DNA of 64,000 nt, taken from the NCBI GenBank assembly GCA_928212115.1, contig CAKMRJ010005634.1, forward strand, positions 263,495,851-263,559,850, given 5' to 3'. This document shows, piece by piece, positions 45,637-56,677 of this stretch. Positions within the stretch are counted from its first letter, which is position 1, and every line of letters starts with the position of its first letter. A program made the position numbers and the translations under genes. The notes below the pieces were generated by a model, which did not search any database, was not told the origin of the DNA, and saw only the letters and a list, made by a program, of their open reading frames with translations. This DNA comes from Lactuca virosa (lineage: Eukaryota > Streptophyta > Magnoliopsida > Asterales > Asteraceae).

Positions 45637-45735
45637 CCCTCTTCTCATTTCAAAAACAAATAATTAAATGATGATACCTGGAAATCCGGATGTTACAATT
45701 CTCCCCTACTAGAATCATACTTCGCCCTCGAAGTC

Positions 45736-46236
45736 TCACTCTGCAAACAACTCTGGATGCTGCTCCCGCATCTCCGTATCCGGCTCCCAAGTCAGCTCGG
45801 ACCCTCTCCGATGTTGCCACTGGACCTGAACCAGGGGCACCTCTTTGTTCCTCAGAACCTTGATCTTCCGATCCAAGATCGCGATCGGCCTCTCAATGTA
45901 ATTCAGGCTCGCATCCACCTGAATATCCTCTAGCGACACTACCACCGTCTCATCGGCTATACACTTCCTCAACTGGGATACGTAGAAGGTATCATGGATC
46001 TAACCCAACTCCTCGGGTAGCTCTAAACAGTATGCTACCTTGCCCACCCTGGCGATCACCCTGAAAGGACCAATGTATCAGGGCCCCAGTTTGCCCCTCT
46101 TCCTGAATTGGATCACTCCTTTCCAAGGAGATACCTTCAGGAGTACAAAGTCTCCAACCTGGAACTCGAGCTCAGATCGCCGCCTATCCGCATAACTCTT
46201 CTGGCGGCTCTAGGCTATCAGTAACCTCTGTCTGAC
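45736..46236 (-). pseudogene. pol: integrase C-terminus and chromodomain-like tail of element G
   Basis: The last 78 codons (45736-45972) are open and end QHPELFAE. They contain LNYIERPIAILDRKIK and QHRRGSELTWEPD, like the C-terminal tails of A and E. Between 45973 and 46236 the frame has stops near 46001, 46079, 46211 and 46236 inside the recognisable VGDFVLLKVSPWKG and GPFRVIARVGKVAY segments. Confidence 0.82.
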
Positions 46237-46917
46237 CTACTGTATCTGCTCAGTCGTCTTAAGCACTATCTCAGTGCTACCCATCACTCGCTGCTCTACC
46301 TCTCCCCAACAGATGGGAGTCCGACACCTCCTCCCATATAAAAGCTCAAAGGGAGGCATACCAATACTCGAATGGTGGCTGTTGTTGTAAGAAAACTCAG
46401 CCAAAGGTAGGTATGTGTCCCAACTTCCCCCGAAGTCCATAACACATGCTCGAAGCATGTCCTCGAGCGTTTGTATCGTTCGCTCACTCTGGCCATCCGT
46501 CTGTGGGTGGTAAGCAGTACTGAAGTGCAATCTCGTACCCAACTCCTCACGGAACTTCTTCCAGAACCTGGAAGTGAAACGTACATCTCGGTCTGACACA
46601 ATCGAGATCGGCACTCCATGCCGCGACACCACCTCACTCATATATGTCTCTGCCAGTCTCTCCGCAGAAGAGCTCTCACTAATAGCAAGGAAGTGAGCGC
46701 TCTTCGTCAGCCGGTCCACAATCACCCAAATTGCATCAACACCTCTCGCGGTCCTTGGAAAATTGGTGATAAAATTCATAGAAATTTGTTCCCACTTCCA
46801 CTGGGGAACCTCTAATGGCTGCAATTTGCCATGCGGACGCTGGTGCTCGGCCTTAACCCGACGACAGTCAAGCACCTCTCTACTACCCATGCAACATCCC
46901 TCTTCATACCGGGCCAC
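46237..46917 (-). pseudogene. pol: integrase core of element G
   Basis: Open for 226 codons. Shows KWEQISMNFITNFPRT, VIVDRLTKSAHFLA, VSDRDVRFTSRFW, TAYHPQTDGQSERTIQ and EFSYNNSHHSSIG. Relatives read MDFIT where this copy has MNFIT, so the first catalytic Asp seems replaced by Asn. The N-terminal zinc domain lies in the preceding ORF, in another frame. Confidence 0.85.
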
Positions 46918-48122
46918 CAGTAGTCTCTCTTCAGGTCTAAATACATCTTAGTGGCCCGAGGATGGATCGAAAATCTCGATCTATGCGCCTCCTCCATCAG
47001 AGTACTTCGTGCCCCGCCCGTATACGACACCCAAATCTGACCACGAAAGGTCATAAGCCCTTGGTTATCCGTCACAAACTCGGATACCTGTCCAATCACC
47101 CGCTCCCTCTTGCGTTTCTCCGGTCTCACAGCCTCTGCCTGGGCCTCTCGAATGATATCCAACACCGGAGTCATCACCGTCATCCTCATACATATATCTC
47201 GAATCGGGGCACTCTCCTCCCTGCCGCTCAGAGCATCGGCTACCACGTTAGCCTTGTCCGGGTGGTACAGGATCTCACATTCATAATCCTTTACCACATC
47301 CAACCATCTCCTCTGACGCATATTCAGGTTGGGCTGATCCATCAGATACTTCAAACTCTTGTGGTCCGTGTATATGGTACACCGAACCCCATACAAATAA
47401 TGGCGCCATATCTTGAGGGCGAACACCGGTGCTCCCAACTCCAAATCGTGGGTGGGATACCTCGTCTCATGAGGCTTCAACTGCCTCGATGCGTATGCTA
47501 TCACGTGCCCTCTCTGCATAAGCACCGCACCCAACCCCGATATAGACGCATCACAATACACCACAAAATCCTCCATTCCCTCCGAAGGGCTAACACCGGG
47601 GCTTCGCATAATCTCTGGCGAAGAGTCTCGAACGAGGTCTGCTGCTCGGGACCCCAAATAAAAGCAACACCCTTCCGGGTCAATCTGGTGAGGGGAACGG
47701 AAATCTTGGAGAAATCTCTGATAGTAGCCGGCCAACCCCAGAAAACTCCTGATCTCGGTGGGGGATCTTGGCACCTCCCAACTCATGACAGCCTCAATCT
47801 TGGCCGGATCGACCAATATCCCATTCTGGTTAACAAGATGTCCCAAGAACTGGACCTCTCGCAACCAAAAATCACACTTGGAGAATTTGGCATAAAGCCT
47901 CTCCGATCTCAACACTCCAAGGATCGCCCTCAGATGCTCCTCATGCTGCTCTCTGGATCTCGAATACACTAGAATGTCGTCAATGAACACAATCACCGAT
48001 CGATCCAACATCGGCCTGCATACTCGGTTCATGAGATCCATGAACGCCGCTGGTGCATTGGTGAGCCCAAAAGGCATCACCACGAACTCGTAATGCCCAT
48101 ATCGAGTCCTGAACGCTGTCTT
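46812..48122 (-). pseudogene. pol: reverse transcriptase (C part), RNase H and integrase zinc domain of element G
   Basis: A long 423-codon stretch (46812-48083). RT: MPFGLTNAPAAFMDLMNRVC, FIDD (47975-47986), SKCDFWLREVQFLGH and FLGLAGYYQRF. Residues from about 47708 to 47583 are out of frame relative to relatives; a pair of compensating indels restores the frame at EGMEDFVVYCDAS. RNase H has THDLELGAPVFALK, TDHKSL and NVVADALS. The integrase zinc part YWWPGMKRDVAWVVERCL is followed by a frameshift. Confidence 0.87.
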
Positions 48123-49039
48123 CTAGATATCCTCATCACGCACCCTCATCTGGTGATATCCAGACCTCAAGTCTATCTTGGAAAACCAAGACGCTCCCTG
48201 CAACTGATCGAACAGATCGTCGATCCTCGGTAGTGGATAACGGTTTTTGACCGTCAACTTGTTCAACTCCTTGTAATCGATGCACATCCGGTGTGAACCA
48301 TCCTTTTTCTTGATGAAAAGGATCGGCGCTCCCCACGGCGAGCTACTCGGTCGGATGAATCCCTTCCCCAACAGCTCCTGAAGCTGCGAGGATAACTCCT
48401 GCATCTCTGGTGGCGCAAGGCGATAGGGTGCCTTGGCAATAGGCGTCGCTCCCGGAACCAAATCAATATGGAACTCCACCTGCCTCTCCGGAGGCACACC
48501 CGGGAAATCCTCGGGGAAAACGTCCGGGAACTCACGCACTATCGGAACCTCATCGACAGAACTCGGCCTCTCTGCGGCAACTCGTGTATCCATCACATAG
48601 GCTACAAACCCTCTACAGCCCTGCTGTAGACTCTGCCTCGCCCTGGAAGCCGAGCAAAATGCTGACCCAGATCGGGTACCCTCGCCATACACCGTAAGTA
48701 CTCCCCCACTAGGGTCTCATATGGTCACCAACTGACGCTCGCAGTCGATAACAGCTCCGAATCGGCTCAACCAGTCCATGCCCACGATGACACAGACATC
48801 CGCCATCGCAATCGGTACCAAGTCTATCGGGAACTCAACACCTAAAATCTCGAGTACACATCCTCGAATCACATCAGTAGCATACACCGCTCGCTCGTCA
48901 GCTATAGAAACTCATAGAGGTCGACTCAACGCCTCTCGCTGGATACTGATGTGCTGACTAAATGCTAATGACACGAAAGATCGAATCGTACCCGAGTCAA
49001 ATAACACCAAAGCAGGTACAAAACTCACAAGAAAAGTAC
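48123..49039 (-). pseudogene. pol: protease and N-terminal reverse transcriptase of element G
   Basis: Protease starts after a short intron-like gap at 49040 and shows VLFDSGTIRSFVSLAFS and VCVIVGMDWLSRFG. In-frame stops occur in the protease (near 48912 and 48718). The reading is then open 48123-48692 with FPDVFPEDFPGVPPERQVEF, MCIDYKELNKLTVKNRY and LRSGYHQM, and ends in TAG at 48123, where relatives have Gln. Confidence 0.84.
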
Positions 49040-49104
49040 ATATGCATACCACAATATAAGCACAATATCTAGAACTCAAAATAAGTAAATAAAATAATAC
49101 ATAC
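49040..49104 (-). other. intron-like gap between gag and protease, element G
   Basis: 65 bp, starting GTATGT after gag VVAG and ending directly before the protease segment TFLVSFVPAL. The last two bases are AT rather than AG, so the acceptor looks damaged. See the better-preserved counterpart in element H. Confidence 0.4.
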
Positions 49105-50284
49105 CAGCCACGACATCGGGCGCTGCGCGGACCTCCTCTGCTGTCAACTGAAAGGCTCTCCCGCGAGCCTTCGGTGCCTCGGCCTTCACTAGACGGGCCT
49201 TGGTGGCTCTAGTAGCAGCAGGTGCAGATCCCTGAGCTGATCCCTGAAGTAGCTGTGGGCACTCGGCCTTCCGATGGCCAGTATGGTTGCAGTGGAAGCA
49301 AACTGCAAACCCCTTGGGGCAACCCCTCGCGAAATTCCCCTCCTTGCCACACTTGTAGCACACCCCTGCTCTGCACACTCCCTCATGGCTCTTGCCGCAC
49401 TTCCCGCAAGTACGGCCCTTCGGACCTCCAGATCTCGAATCAGCGGGCTTGGCCTGCTTGGCTGCCGGCTGAGACTGTGTCGGCCGCCTGTCCCTCCTCT
49501 GAGACTTGGCCTCCTCTCTGGCCTGAGTCTCTAGCTCAATCTCCCTCTTCCGGGCATTTTCTTGGAGCTCGGCAAATGTCTGGTATGTCGAGTTCGCCAC
49601 GAACTCACGAATGTATCACCTCAGTGTGCTCAGATATTGACTCATGCGTGACTGCTCAGAAGACACATGTTCAGGGCAAAACAACGCCCTCTCGTGTAAC
49701 ATCCGTGTAATCACAGTCACAAAATCCGTCCCCTGCTTGAGGGACAAGAAATCCTGGGCTAGACGTTCCCTCTCCACAGGGGGAACATACTCATCTCGGA
49801 ACATGGTGGTGAACCTCTCCCAGATCACTGCTGTAATCTCTGCAGGAGTAAAGTCAGCCGTCACAAACTTCCACCAATCCTTCACTCCCAAGCGAAGCTG
49901 GTTCAGCGCGAACCGTACCCTCAGATGCTCCGGATAAGAACATGTTTAGAAGCATCCCTCAATGTCATAGATCCATCTCATCGCTGCTATCGGATCCTGA
50001 GTCCCATCAAACTCTGGTGGCTTCGTGTTGCTGAACTCCCGGTACAACAACGAGTCACCCCCCTGTGGCCTAGCAGCGGCAACGGCTGCGGTGGCCGCAA
50101 CGACAGCAGCATCGGTAAGAGCAGCGTACCGCTCGTCAAATGTATCAATCAGCATGGTCTTGATAGACCCAAACATCTCTGGTATCTCAGCTCGAATGGC
50201 TGCAACCACCTCATCATGAATCATCCTGCGAATCTCATCATCGCTAACGCCGCTGCTCTCTGGAGTGTGGCGCGTACCCACCAT
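49076..50284 (-). pseudogene. gag: gag of element G
   Basis: Starts MVGTRHTPESSG at 50284. All in one frame with two in-frame stops (49946-49948 and 49616-49618). The capsid region has YREFSNTKPPEFDGTQDP, LGVKDWWKF and CPEHVSSEQSRM. Zinc knuckles: CGKCGKSHEGVC, CYKCGKEGNFARGC and CFHCNHTGHRKAEC. The second has Asn at the usual His position region (KEGNFARGC), which may weaken it. The frame runs past VVAG into the intron-like gap and stops there. Confidence 0.86.
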
Positions 50285-50884
50285 AATGTCTCTGAAATAC
50301 AACACAAAAGAAATCAGAGACTCGCTCGAGCATTCTCGCACTCTATCACTCAATCCTACTTGCTCCTTAGTACCCTAAGGATTCTTACTTTGGCTGGTCA
50401 CTGATCCAGTGTTTCCAGTAGTACGGGCCCTTATACTACCTTCCACACCACATCAGTAATCACCCCAAGTCCTCCTCCTAGGATTCTAGTTAACAAGTAC
50501 TCTATATCTCGCTGAGCGCAAGCTACCACCCAGTAGACCTGTCATAAGCTCCTCCCTGCTACCTACTCACTCTCAAAGAAATTCACAGTAGCAGTAACTA
50601 CTAGGCTAAGACATCACAAATCAGGCCCACTCTAGTCCTAAATATGAATACCGAGCCTACTCTAGCATGCATAGCATATCACATAATATCTCATAACACA
50701 TATTGCAAGGGTATTTTGGGAAATCACCGTTCGGGCCCTGGCTGATCGTACACACTGCTCCGTTCTGCTTTCCTCAAAATCTTTTACTCTTTTTAGAAAA
50801 ATTGTTTCTTTTATGAAAATTTTTCTCAAATCCTCAGTTTGAGTTCAGATACGCCCGAAGGTGCATCCGAATCCCTCAAACCAA
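50285..50884 (-). other. leader of element G
   Basis: About 600 bp between the primer site and gag. No ORF or special structure noticed except mild C-rich stretches. Includes part of a longer open frame continuous with gag, which I do not count because the family start is at 50284. Confidence 0.5.
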
Positions 50885-50897
50885 GGCTCTGATACCA
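50885..50897 (-). promoter_or_regulatory. primer-binding site of element G
   Basis: GGCTCTGATACCA on the + strand, i.e. TGGTATCAGAGCC on the element strand, complementary to initiator-Met tRNA. It lies three bases from the 5' LTR end. Confidence 0.9.
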
Positions 50898-50900
50898 ACT

Positions 50901-52599
50901 TGTAACAATGTAATTTTTAAAACAATTTTTCATTTTTCAAACACAATACAACTCATATAATATTCTCAAAATCTTATGTGTATCAAATGTCATCCCAATA
51001 AAACATATCCCACAATCTCAAAAACATAATCCTCTGCCTGTGTGTATAAATCATGCCGGCGCCTTCCCGCGATCCTCGCTAGTATCTGAAACACATATCA
51101 CATAACACGGTAAGCATAAATGCTTAGTGAGTTCCCCAAAAATACCACATACAGCACATAATCCACTCGAGGCTATAACTCGATAAGACCCTCTGGTCAA
51201 TGTGTCTCAGCGGGACCCTCCAGTCCCGTAGCTCGTTGGACCCTCCAGTCCGGTCTAGCTCGTTGGACCCTCTAGTCCTGTCTAAATCGTTGGACCCTCC
51301 GGTTCGATCTAAATATCACATAGCATACATAAATCACAATACACATAATCTCAAGTAAACACATAACACATAAGACCCTCCGGTCTGCACATGGTTACCA
51401 CTCTAGGTAATGTATAGTGAGAAGACTCACCTCGGGTAATCTCGGAAAGTCTCGAACTCGAAATACTGATCTAGCCTCCGCCTAATCACATAAAGTAATT
51501 TACCTCTAATTAACAACGATTCTCAAAGGCTAGACTAATCCCTTCCTATAATCTCACAGAAGGGGGAAAAAGACCATTTTACCCCTCCAATGGTCCAAAT
51601 GTCCACTTGTTGATCAAACCCTAAAAGTCAGCGAAAGTCAACTCCAGTCAACGGTCCAACCTTGACCAGACTCGTCGAGTACACTTGGGTGACTCGGCGA
51701 GTCCATGCGTGTCCTCTGAATCCTTCTAAGGCCTCACTTGACTCGTCGAGTTAACCTTTCACTCGACGGGTTACCACTGATCACGAATCGCGGGGCAACC
51801 CGATCCGACTCGTCGAGTCCTCTCATGGACTCGGCGAGTTTCCTCCATGACAATGCTCAAACGACCTTCTGAGGTCAGATCTGTTTCTCTAACTTATAGA
51901 TCTGACCTTCTAACACCCAAAAGTCACGTAAAGGTCTGAACTTGGTGTCCATGCATGGTGTATCTTGCATTATATACCATAGAAGCCCCATTAATGCTTT
52001 CTAGCTTCAAAACCATATGATTACTAGACTAAAGCTTCATAATTTCTGGCTCTCTGGATCTAGAAAGGTCCAGATCTATAAAACAACTAGGAAGAGGGAT
52101 TTGATGCATTCAAGACCCCAAAAAATGAAGTGATTCAAGCCCTAACCCCAAAAATGAAATCTACACAATAGGGGAGAAGAGGGGTTCGATTTGGTACCTC
52201 AGAATGAAGCTCCTTGCTTGACTAACTCAGAACAACAACCTCCTCTGGTCCTTCTTGCTGGAACTCTTCTCCTCCTTTGCAAAATCACACCAAAAAAGCT
52301 CAAGATAGCTCTTCCTCTCACTCTACACACTCAAACTCGCTAGGGTTCTCTCTTCTGGAAAGGTAGCCGCAATTGAAGGCCATAAGTGCCTTTAAATAGG
52401 GCTCAGGCCCAAAGATTTAGGGTTTCTGCCAACAGCACGGGCTCTTCGAGTCGACTCTCCGATTCGTCGAGTCCATTCATTAATCCGATTCATCAGTCGC
52501 GATCCTACTCGACGAGTTTAGGCGTCAACTCGTCGAGTCCCTCTTCTCATTTCAAAAACAAATAATTAAATTATGATACCTGGAAATCCGGATGTTACA
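50901..52599 (-). repeat. 5' LTR of element G
   Basis: 1699 bp, with the same ends as the 3' LTR at 44003 and only scattered single-base and 1-nt differences. TATA box TATTTAAA on the minus strand at 52391-52398. Palindrome clusters at 51670-51839 and 52439-52537. Confidence 0.93.
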
Positions 52600-53122
52600 C
52601 AACATTAATCTTAACAAACCAAACTTGTACATAATTGAAAATATCGAAACGATTGAATACTCATCTTAGTATCTTACACATTTAAAATACTTAAGAATCA
52701 TGCTGTTCTAAGAATTGAATCATTCAACCCAGCTGAATACCTAAAGATAAAAGGCATTCTAGTTTTCTGAACTTTCTAACAAATAGAACTTGACACTATT
52801 TTAAAGTCATGTGTCCTAATCCTCTCGTGATTTTATCAATGCCAAGTCTTCAACCTCTTGAAATGCGGATACACTTCACAATCACTTAGATAATTCTTTT
52901 ACTTCATGTATCTGTACACAAATTTTATTAAAGGAACTATTAAGAAGTTAAACTTCAACCTAGTCAACTTCAAAACCGAACACATACATGGGATGAATAT
53001 TATATATGTTCCAATCTATAAGTGCCAGTTTTCGATATTGGATTCAATTTCTAATGACATCTTAGAAAGGAATTATGTGTCTCACCATTATTGAATTGGA
53101 TGGACTTTAACCCCATAAGTGA
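52600..53122 (-). other. 3' tail of the copia element that hosts H (left side)
   Basis: AT-rich sequence between G and H, without a clear ORF of its own. It probably continues the minus-strand copia pol from 62828 onward, since H is inserted between the two. The minus-strand reading next to 53122 looks like the short C-terminal end and 3' untranslated region of a copia pol. The first five bases, CAACA, are the right TSD of G. Confidence 0.5.
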
Positions 53123-53402
53123 TGTAACATCCATAAAATTCATAAAAATTTAAAACTTTTTCAAACACCTAAAAGCCATTAGTTATTACAAAATGTTTTA
53201 AAATAGTTTCATATCAGAGAATCCGGAAATCAAAGTCATAAAATGTGAGGACGTGCACGATCAAGCCTTTGCCTTACCGCGATCATCCGACGTACCTGAA
53301 ACAAAATCCACAACTGTAAGCCCGAAGCTTAGTGAGTTCCCCCAAAATACCAAAGTCATACAAACTAGAACAATATCATAACAAACAACATGCATACAGA
53401 GT

Positions 53403-53578
53403 CTTCAGTATGACTGGACGGCCCTCATCAGGCCTTCAATCTATCTGGCCCACTCTTAGAACCTTCAACATGTACGGTCTGCCCTACCGGGCCTTCAGCT
53501 TGTCTGGACCGTTCTTCGAGCCTTCGACCTGACTGGTACGCCCCGATGGGCCTTCAGTCTATCCGGGCCGCCCTGGGT
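53403..53578. repeat. ~30-bp tandem array (six units), LTR H
   Basis: Units begin CTTCA/CTTCG at 53403, 53434, 53463, 53493, 53522 and 53552, each with a CTGG/CCGG centre and a GGGC-like end. The units are diverged from one another. The other LTR carries the same array at 61298-61474. Confidence 0.8.
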
Positions 53579-53682
53579 CTGTTGGCCTAGAGCACAAAGC
53601 AGGACTGCCTCAACCCACCCCGTAATCACACAATCAACGCATAAACATCATATGCTAGCTAGCATGTACAAACAGTCATACA

Positions 53683-53826
53683 GATCTAACAGATCACTAA
53701 TCAAAGCATCATCCTATATACCAGGATACCGATCTAACAGATCACTAAACATAGCATCATCCTATATACCAGGATACCAATCTAACATATCACTAAACAT
53801 AGCATCATTATATATACCACGATACA
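53683..53826. repeat. 48-bp tandem array (three units), LTR H
   Basis: Units start at 53683, 53731 and 53779 with (G/A)ATCTAACA and contain CCTATATACCAGGATACC. The other LTR has three units at 61578, 61626 and 61674. The unit is a multiple of three, so the array is an open frame; the resulting ORF is not a gene. Confidence 0.88.
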
Positions 53827-54071
53827 ATCCAAAAAGGGTCGACCTTGGTGCCTTAGACCCTGTTGATATAGTGAGAAGAACTCACCTCACAAGTAGTGCT
53901 GAACCGATAAAATCAAATCCCAAATCACAGCTCCGAACTCAACTTCCTATAACCACCATATGACTAATTCCATTAAAATCCCAAATTACCAAAATACCTT
54001 CAGCAGTCAAACTTGGTCAACCATAGTCCAAGTCAAAGTCAACAATTAAGGTCAACAGTCCATGTTGACCC

Positions 54072-54221
54072 AACTCGTCGAGTTCCTTCAGTGTTCAGAA
54101 AATCGTGAAAAGATCGAGTCAACTCGTCGAGTTACCATAGCAACTCGTCGAGTTCTTCAGCATTTAGAAGGTGGGAAAACCCTCACCAACTCGTTGAGTT
54201 GGCTAAGTAACTCATCGAGTT
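54072..54221. repeat. AACTCGTCGAGTT palindrome cluster, transcribed side, LTR H
   Basis: Perfect 13-bp copies at 54072-54084, 54121-54133 and 54142-54154, then near copies at about 54188 and 54209. Outer pair A.T, whereas G uses G.C. Confidence 0.87.
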
Positions 54222-54831
54222 TCCCTGTCTTAATGTATTCAACCCTTTCCAGATGAATCCAAGGCCCCAAACTACAGATCTAGCCCCTTAGGACTGAGAT
54301 ACCACGTAAAGTTGCTAACTTTACGTGCATGCAAGACATCAAAGGGATTAAAACACTCATATGAAGCTTATTACGTGTTTTAGAGCATGAAGGAGGGCAA
54401 GGACTTAATAAATTTGGCAACTTTAAGTCCAAGGAGGCCCTAAGATGCTCAGATCTAAAGTCCTAGCTTCAAAGCATGCTCAAAACCAAGAATGACTCAA
54501 GAATGAGCTACAAATGACCATAAACTCTCTAATGGAGAAATCTAACAAAGGAATGATCAAGATGGCGACTTTTTACCTCCAAATGATTGCAAAAACAGTG
54601 AAGCTCTTGGATCTAAGGCCTTCTACGCAATCCAACCTCTTCAAGCTTCTAGTTTCCTCCAAAAGAACACAAGATTAACTCTCCAAAACTCACACACACT
54701 TAAGAAAGTAATAGTGCATAGCTAAGGTTTCTCTCTCTGGACAATAAGGTGGTAAGGGAGGCCGGTGAGGGGACTTAAGGTCCTTTAAATAGGGTGCAAA
54801 CCCTAAAATTATGGTTTTCATGCACAACCTC

Positions 54832-54934
54832 AACTCGTCGAGTTGGGGTCCTCCAACTCGTTGAGTAGGTTCCATAATCCACGCGGCTTTATTAGTTTCT
54901 ACACGACGATTTGGGGCCTCCAAATCGTCGAGTA
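54832..54934. repeat. AACTCGTCGAGTT palindrome cluster upstream of the TATA box, LTR H
   Basis: 54832-54844 is perfect. 54855-54867 and the AATCGTCGAGT at ~54924 are near copies. The cluster lies 40-150 bp upstream of the minus-strand TATA box. Most of this segment is deleted in the right LTR (around 62750-62790). Confidence 0.82.
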
Positions 54935-55016
54935 GGTCTTATGTGATGTACAAAAATCCTTAATATTTCATATCTGGAAGTCGGGATGTTACAGTTCTCC
55001 CCCACTTGAAGTAGAC

Positions 55017-55105
55017 TTAGTCCTCGAAGTCTGCTGCGGTGAACAACTCCGGATAATGCTCCCGCATCTCGGCCTCCAGCACCCAAGTCCACTCGGATCC
55101 AACCC
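55017..55105 (-). pseudogene. pol: C-terminal end of the chromodomain-like tail, element H
   Basis: The last ~29 codons, with EWTWVLEAEMREHYPELFTA, corresponding to ELTWEPDTEMREQHPELFAE in G. Separated from the rest of the tail by a foreign insertion. Confidence 0.75.
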
Positions 55106-55692
55106 GATGGTTGATTGGGCCTAGGGGGTATTCCAACCCGATGGTTGATTGGACCCGACATGTTGTTATTATATATATTATCTGTTTATGTGTTGGTACT
55201 TTGGGGGATCTCACTAAGCGTTGGCTTACAGTTTTGGGTTATGTTTCAGGTACCAACACATAAACAAATAACATATACAATAACAAAATGAGTGATTTAA
55301 CAATTAATGCGCACCATGAACTAGGCGTTACATTGCACGTTTGATTAAGTGTACGTAGTATATGATTTCAAAAATATTTTCTTGATTTGAATCATCTCTT
55401 AGAAATAACACATCACCGAAAGAAAGCATATAATAACAACACATGATTGTGTTGAGATAAACATTATGGGATCTACAAGAAATTGAATCAAACCATTCAC
55501 ATGTGCAAGAAGCTCTTCTTGATCATTGTCAATATCATTTGTTCTTTGTCAGCAAATAAAACTATGTTTCCGAGAATGAATTGTAGATATGTTATTGATA
55601 CATCAAAAGGTTCTATATAGGCCAAAAGCTACTTTGAATGTGGTATTTTCAATGTTGGAGTTTGATATAGATTAGGGTTTATATGTGTAGCA
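55106..55692. mobile_element. foreign insertion in the pol tail of element H
   Basis: About 590 bp not present in G. The left part has a duplicated CCAACCCGATGGTTGATTGG (55098 and 55133 areas) and a sequence like a gypsy LTR end (CTCACTAAGCGTTGGCTTAC, near 55211). The right part is the inverted copy of the 32464-32813 repeat (55330-55690). I could not define a TSD. Confidence 0.6.
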
Positions 55693-56158
55693 TCTCAAAC
55701 CTTTACCAAATGTATCTCCTTGTTATGTAGAACCTTTATCTTTCTTTCTAAAACAGCCACCGACTTCTCAACGTAATTCAGGCGTTCGTCGACTTGAATG
55801 TCATCCAATGACACTACCACACCCTTGTCTAATATACACTTCTGCAACTGTGAAATGTGGAAGGTGCTGTAAATCTGGCTGAGCTCCTCTGGAAGATCCA
55901 GTCTATACGCCACCTTGTTAACCCTGGAAATAGTCCTGAATGGCCCGATGTATCGGGGACCCAACTTTCCCCTCTTCCTGAAATGGATCACACCCTTCTA
56001 GGGTGAGACCTTCAGTAACACCATGTCACCTACCTGAAACTCCAACATAGATCGGCGTCGGTCGGCGTAACTCTTCTGCCTACTCGGAGCAGTCTGCAAC
56101 CACTGTCTGATCTGCTGTATCATCTCGGTAGTCTACAGGACCACCTTGCTCCGACCCA
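55693..56158 (-). pseudogene. pol: integrase C-terminus of element H
   Basis: Open at 55695-55991 with GPRYIGPFRTISRVNKVAYRL, LQKCILDKG and RLNYVEKSVAVLERKIK; interrupted at the insertion. A stop lies near 55998, and the segment up to 56158 continues the integrase from the 56159-56677 core in a broken frame. Confidence 0.8.
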
Positions 56159-56677
56159 TCACCCTATGACCAACCTCTCCCCAACAGACGGGAGTACGAC
56201 ATCTCCGCCCATACAACAGCTCAAAAGGTGGAGCACCAATGCTAGAGTGAAAGTTGTTGTTGTAGGAGAACTCTGCGATGGGTAAGTAGGAGTCCTAGCT
56301 CCCACCAAAATCAATGATGCAGGCCTTAACATATCCTCGAGGGTCTGAATGGTCCGCTCGCTCTGGCCATTTGTCTGCGGATGGTATGCGGTGCTAAAAT
56401 GCAATCTCGTGCCCAGTTCCTCATGGAACTTCTTCAAGAAACAGGAGGTGAATCGAACATCCCGGTCTGAGACAATAGAGATCGGCACCCCATGGTGAGC
56501 AACGAACTCGCAGCTATATACATCGGCCAACTTCTCGGCCGATGAACTCTCCCGAATGGCCAGGAAATGGGAGCTCTTAGTCGATCGGTCCACGACGAAC
56601 CATATAGCATCATATCCCTTCCCCGTCCTCGACAACTTGGTGATGAAGTCCATCGTGATCTGCTCCCATTTCCACAT
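56159..56677 (-). pseudogene. pol: integrase core of element H
   Basis: Shows KWEQITMDFITKLSRT, VVDRSTKSSHFLA, VSDRDVRF and TAYHPQTNGQSERTIQTLEDML. A frameshift near 56335 ruins the stretch after LEDML; the rest is out of frame. The first catalytic Asp (MDFIT) is intact. Confidence 0.85.

Larger units (their letters stand above)
44003..45697 (-). repeat. 3' LTR of element G
   Basis: 1695 bp from TGTAACAACG to GGATGTTACA. The minus-strand TATA box TATTTAAA is at 45490-45497. Contains ACTCG-N-CGAGT palindromes on both sides of the TATA box and a 27-bp hairpin-forming tandem array near its 3' end. Confidence 0.93.
44003..52599 (-). mobile_element. Ty3/gypsy element G, near complete
   Basis: Two ~1.7-kb LTRs that look nearly identical, a primer site complementary to initiator-Met tRNA (50885-50897 read on the minus strand), gag, protease, RT, RNase H, integrase and a C-terminal tail, all on the minus strand. 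The perfect 5-bp duplication CAACA flanks it (43998-44002, 52600-52604). LTR similarity suggests a recent insertion, yet gag-pol has several stops and frameshifts. Relatives in this window are H and B. Confidence 0.93.
53123..54993 (-). repeat. 3' LTR of element H
   Basis: 1871 bp from TGTAACATCC to GGGATGTTACA. Minus-strand TATTTAAA at 54784-54791. AACTCGTCGAGTT palindromes at 54072-54221 and 54832-54934. It also holds two tandem arrays. Confidence 0.92.

Noticed and set aside
46962..47972. 336-codon ORF on the + strand
   Set aside because: It is antisense to the RT-RNase H reading of element G, which has clear motifs on the minus strand.
50885..50897. tRNA gene fragment
   Set aside because: Only 13 bases complementary to initiator-Met tRNA; it is a primer-binding site next to an LTR.
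53683..53826. CRISPR-like array
   Set aside because: Adjacent units without unique spacers, in plant LTR sequence; it is a minisatellite.
53652..53963. 103-codon ORF with a repeated 16-residue pattern (and its partner at 61559-61858)
   Set aside because: The pattern comes from the 48-bp tandem unit, a multiple of three, within LTR H and on the strand opposite to the element. No start context or homologue known.
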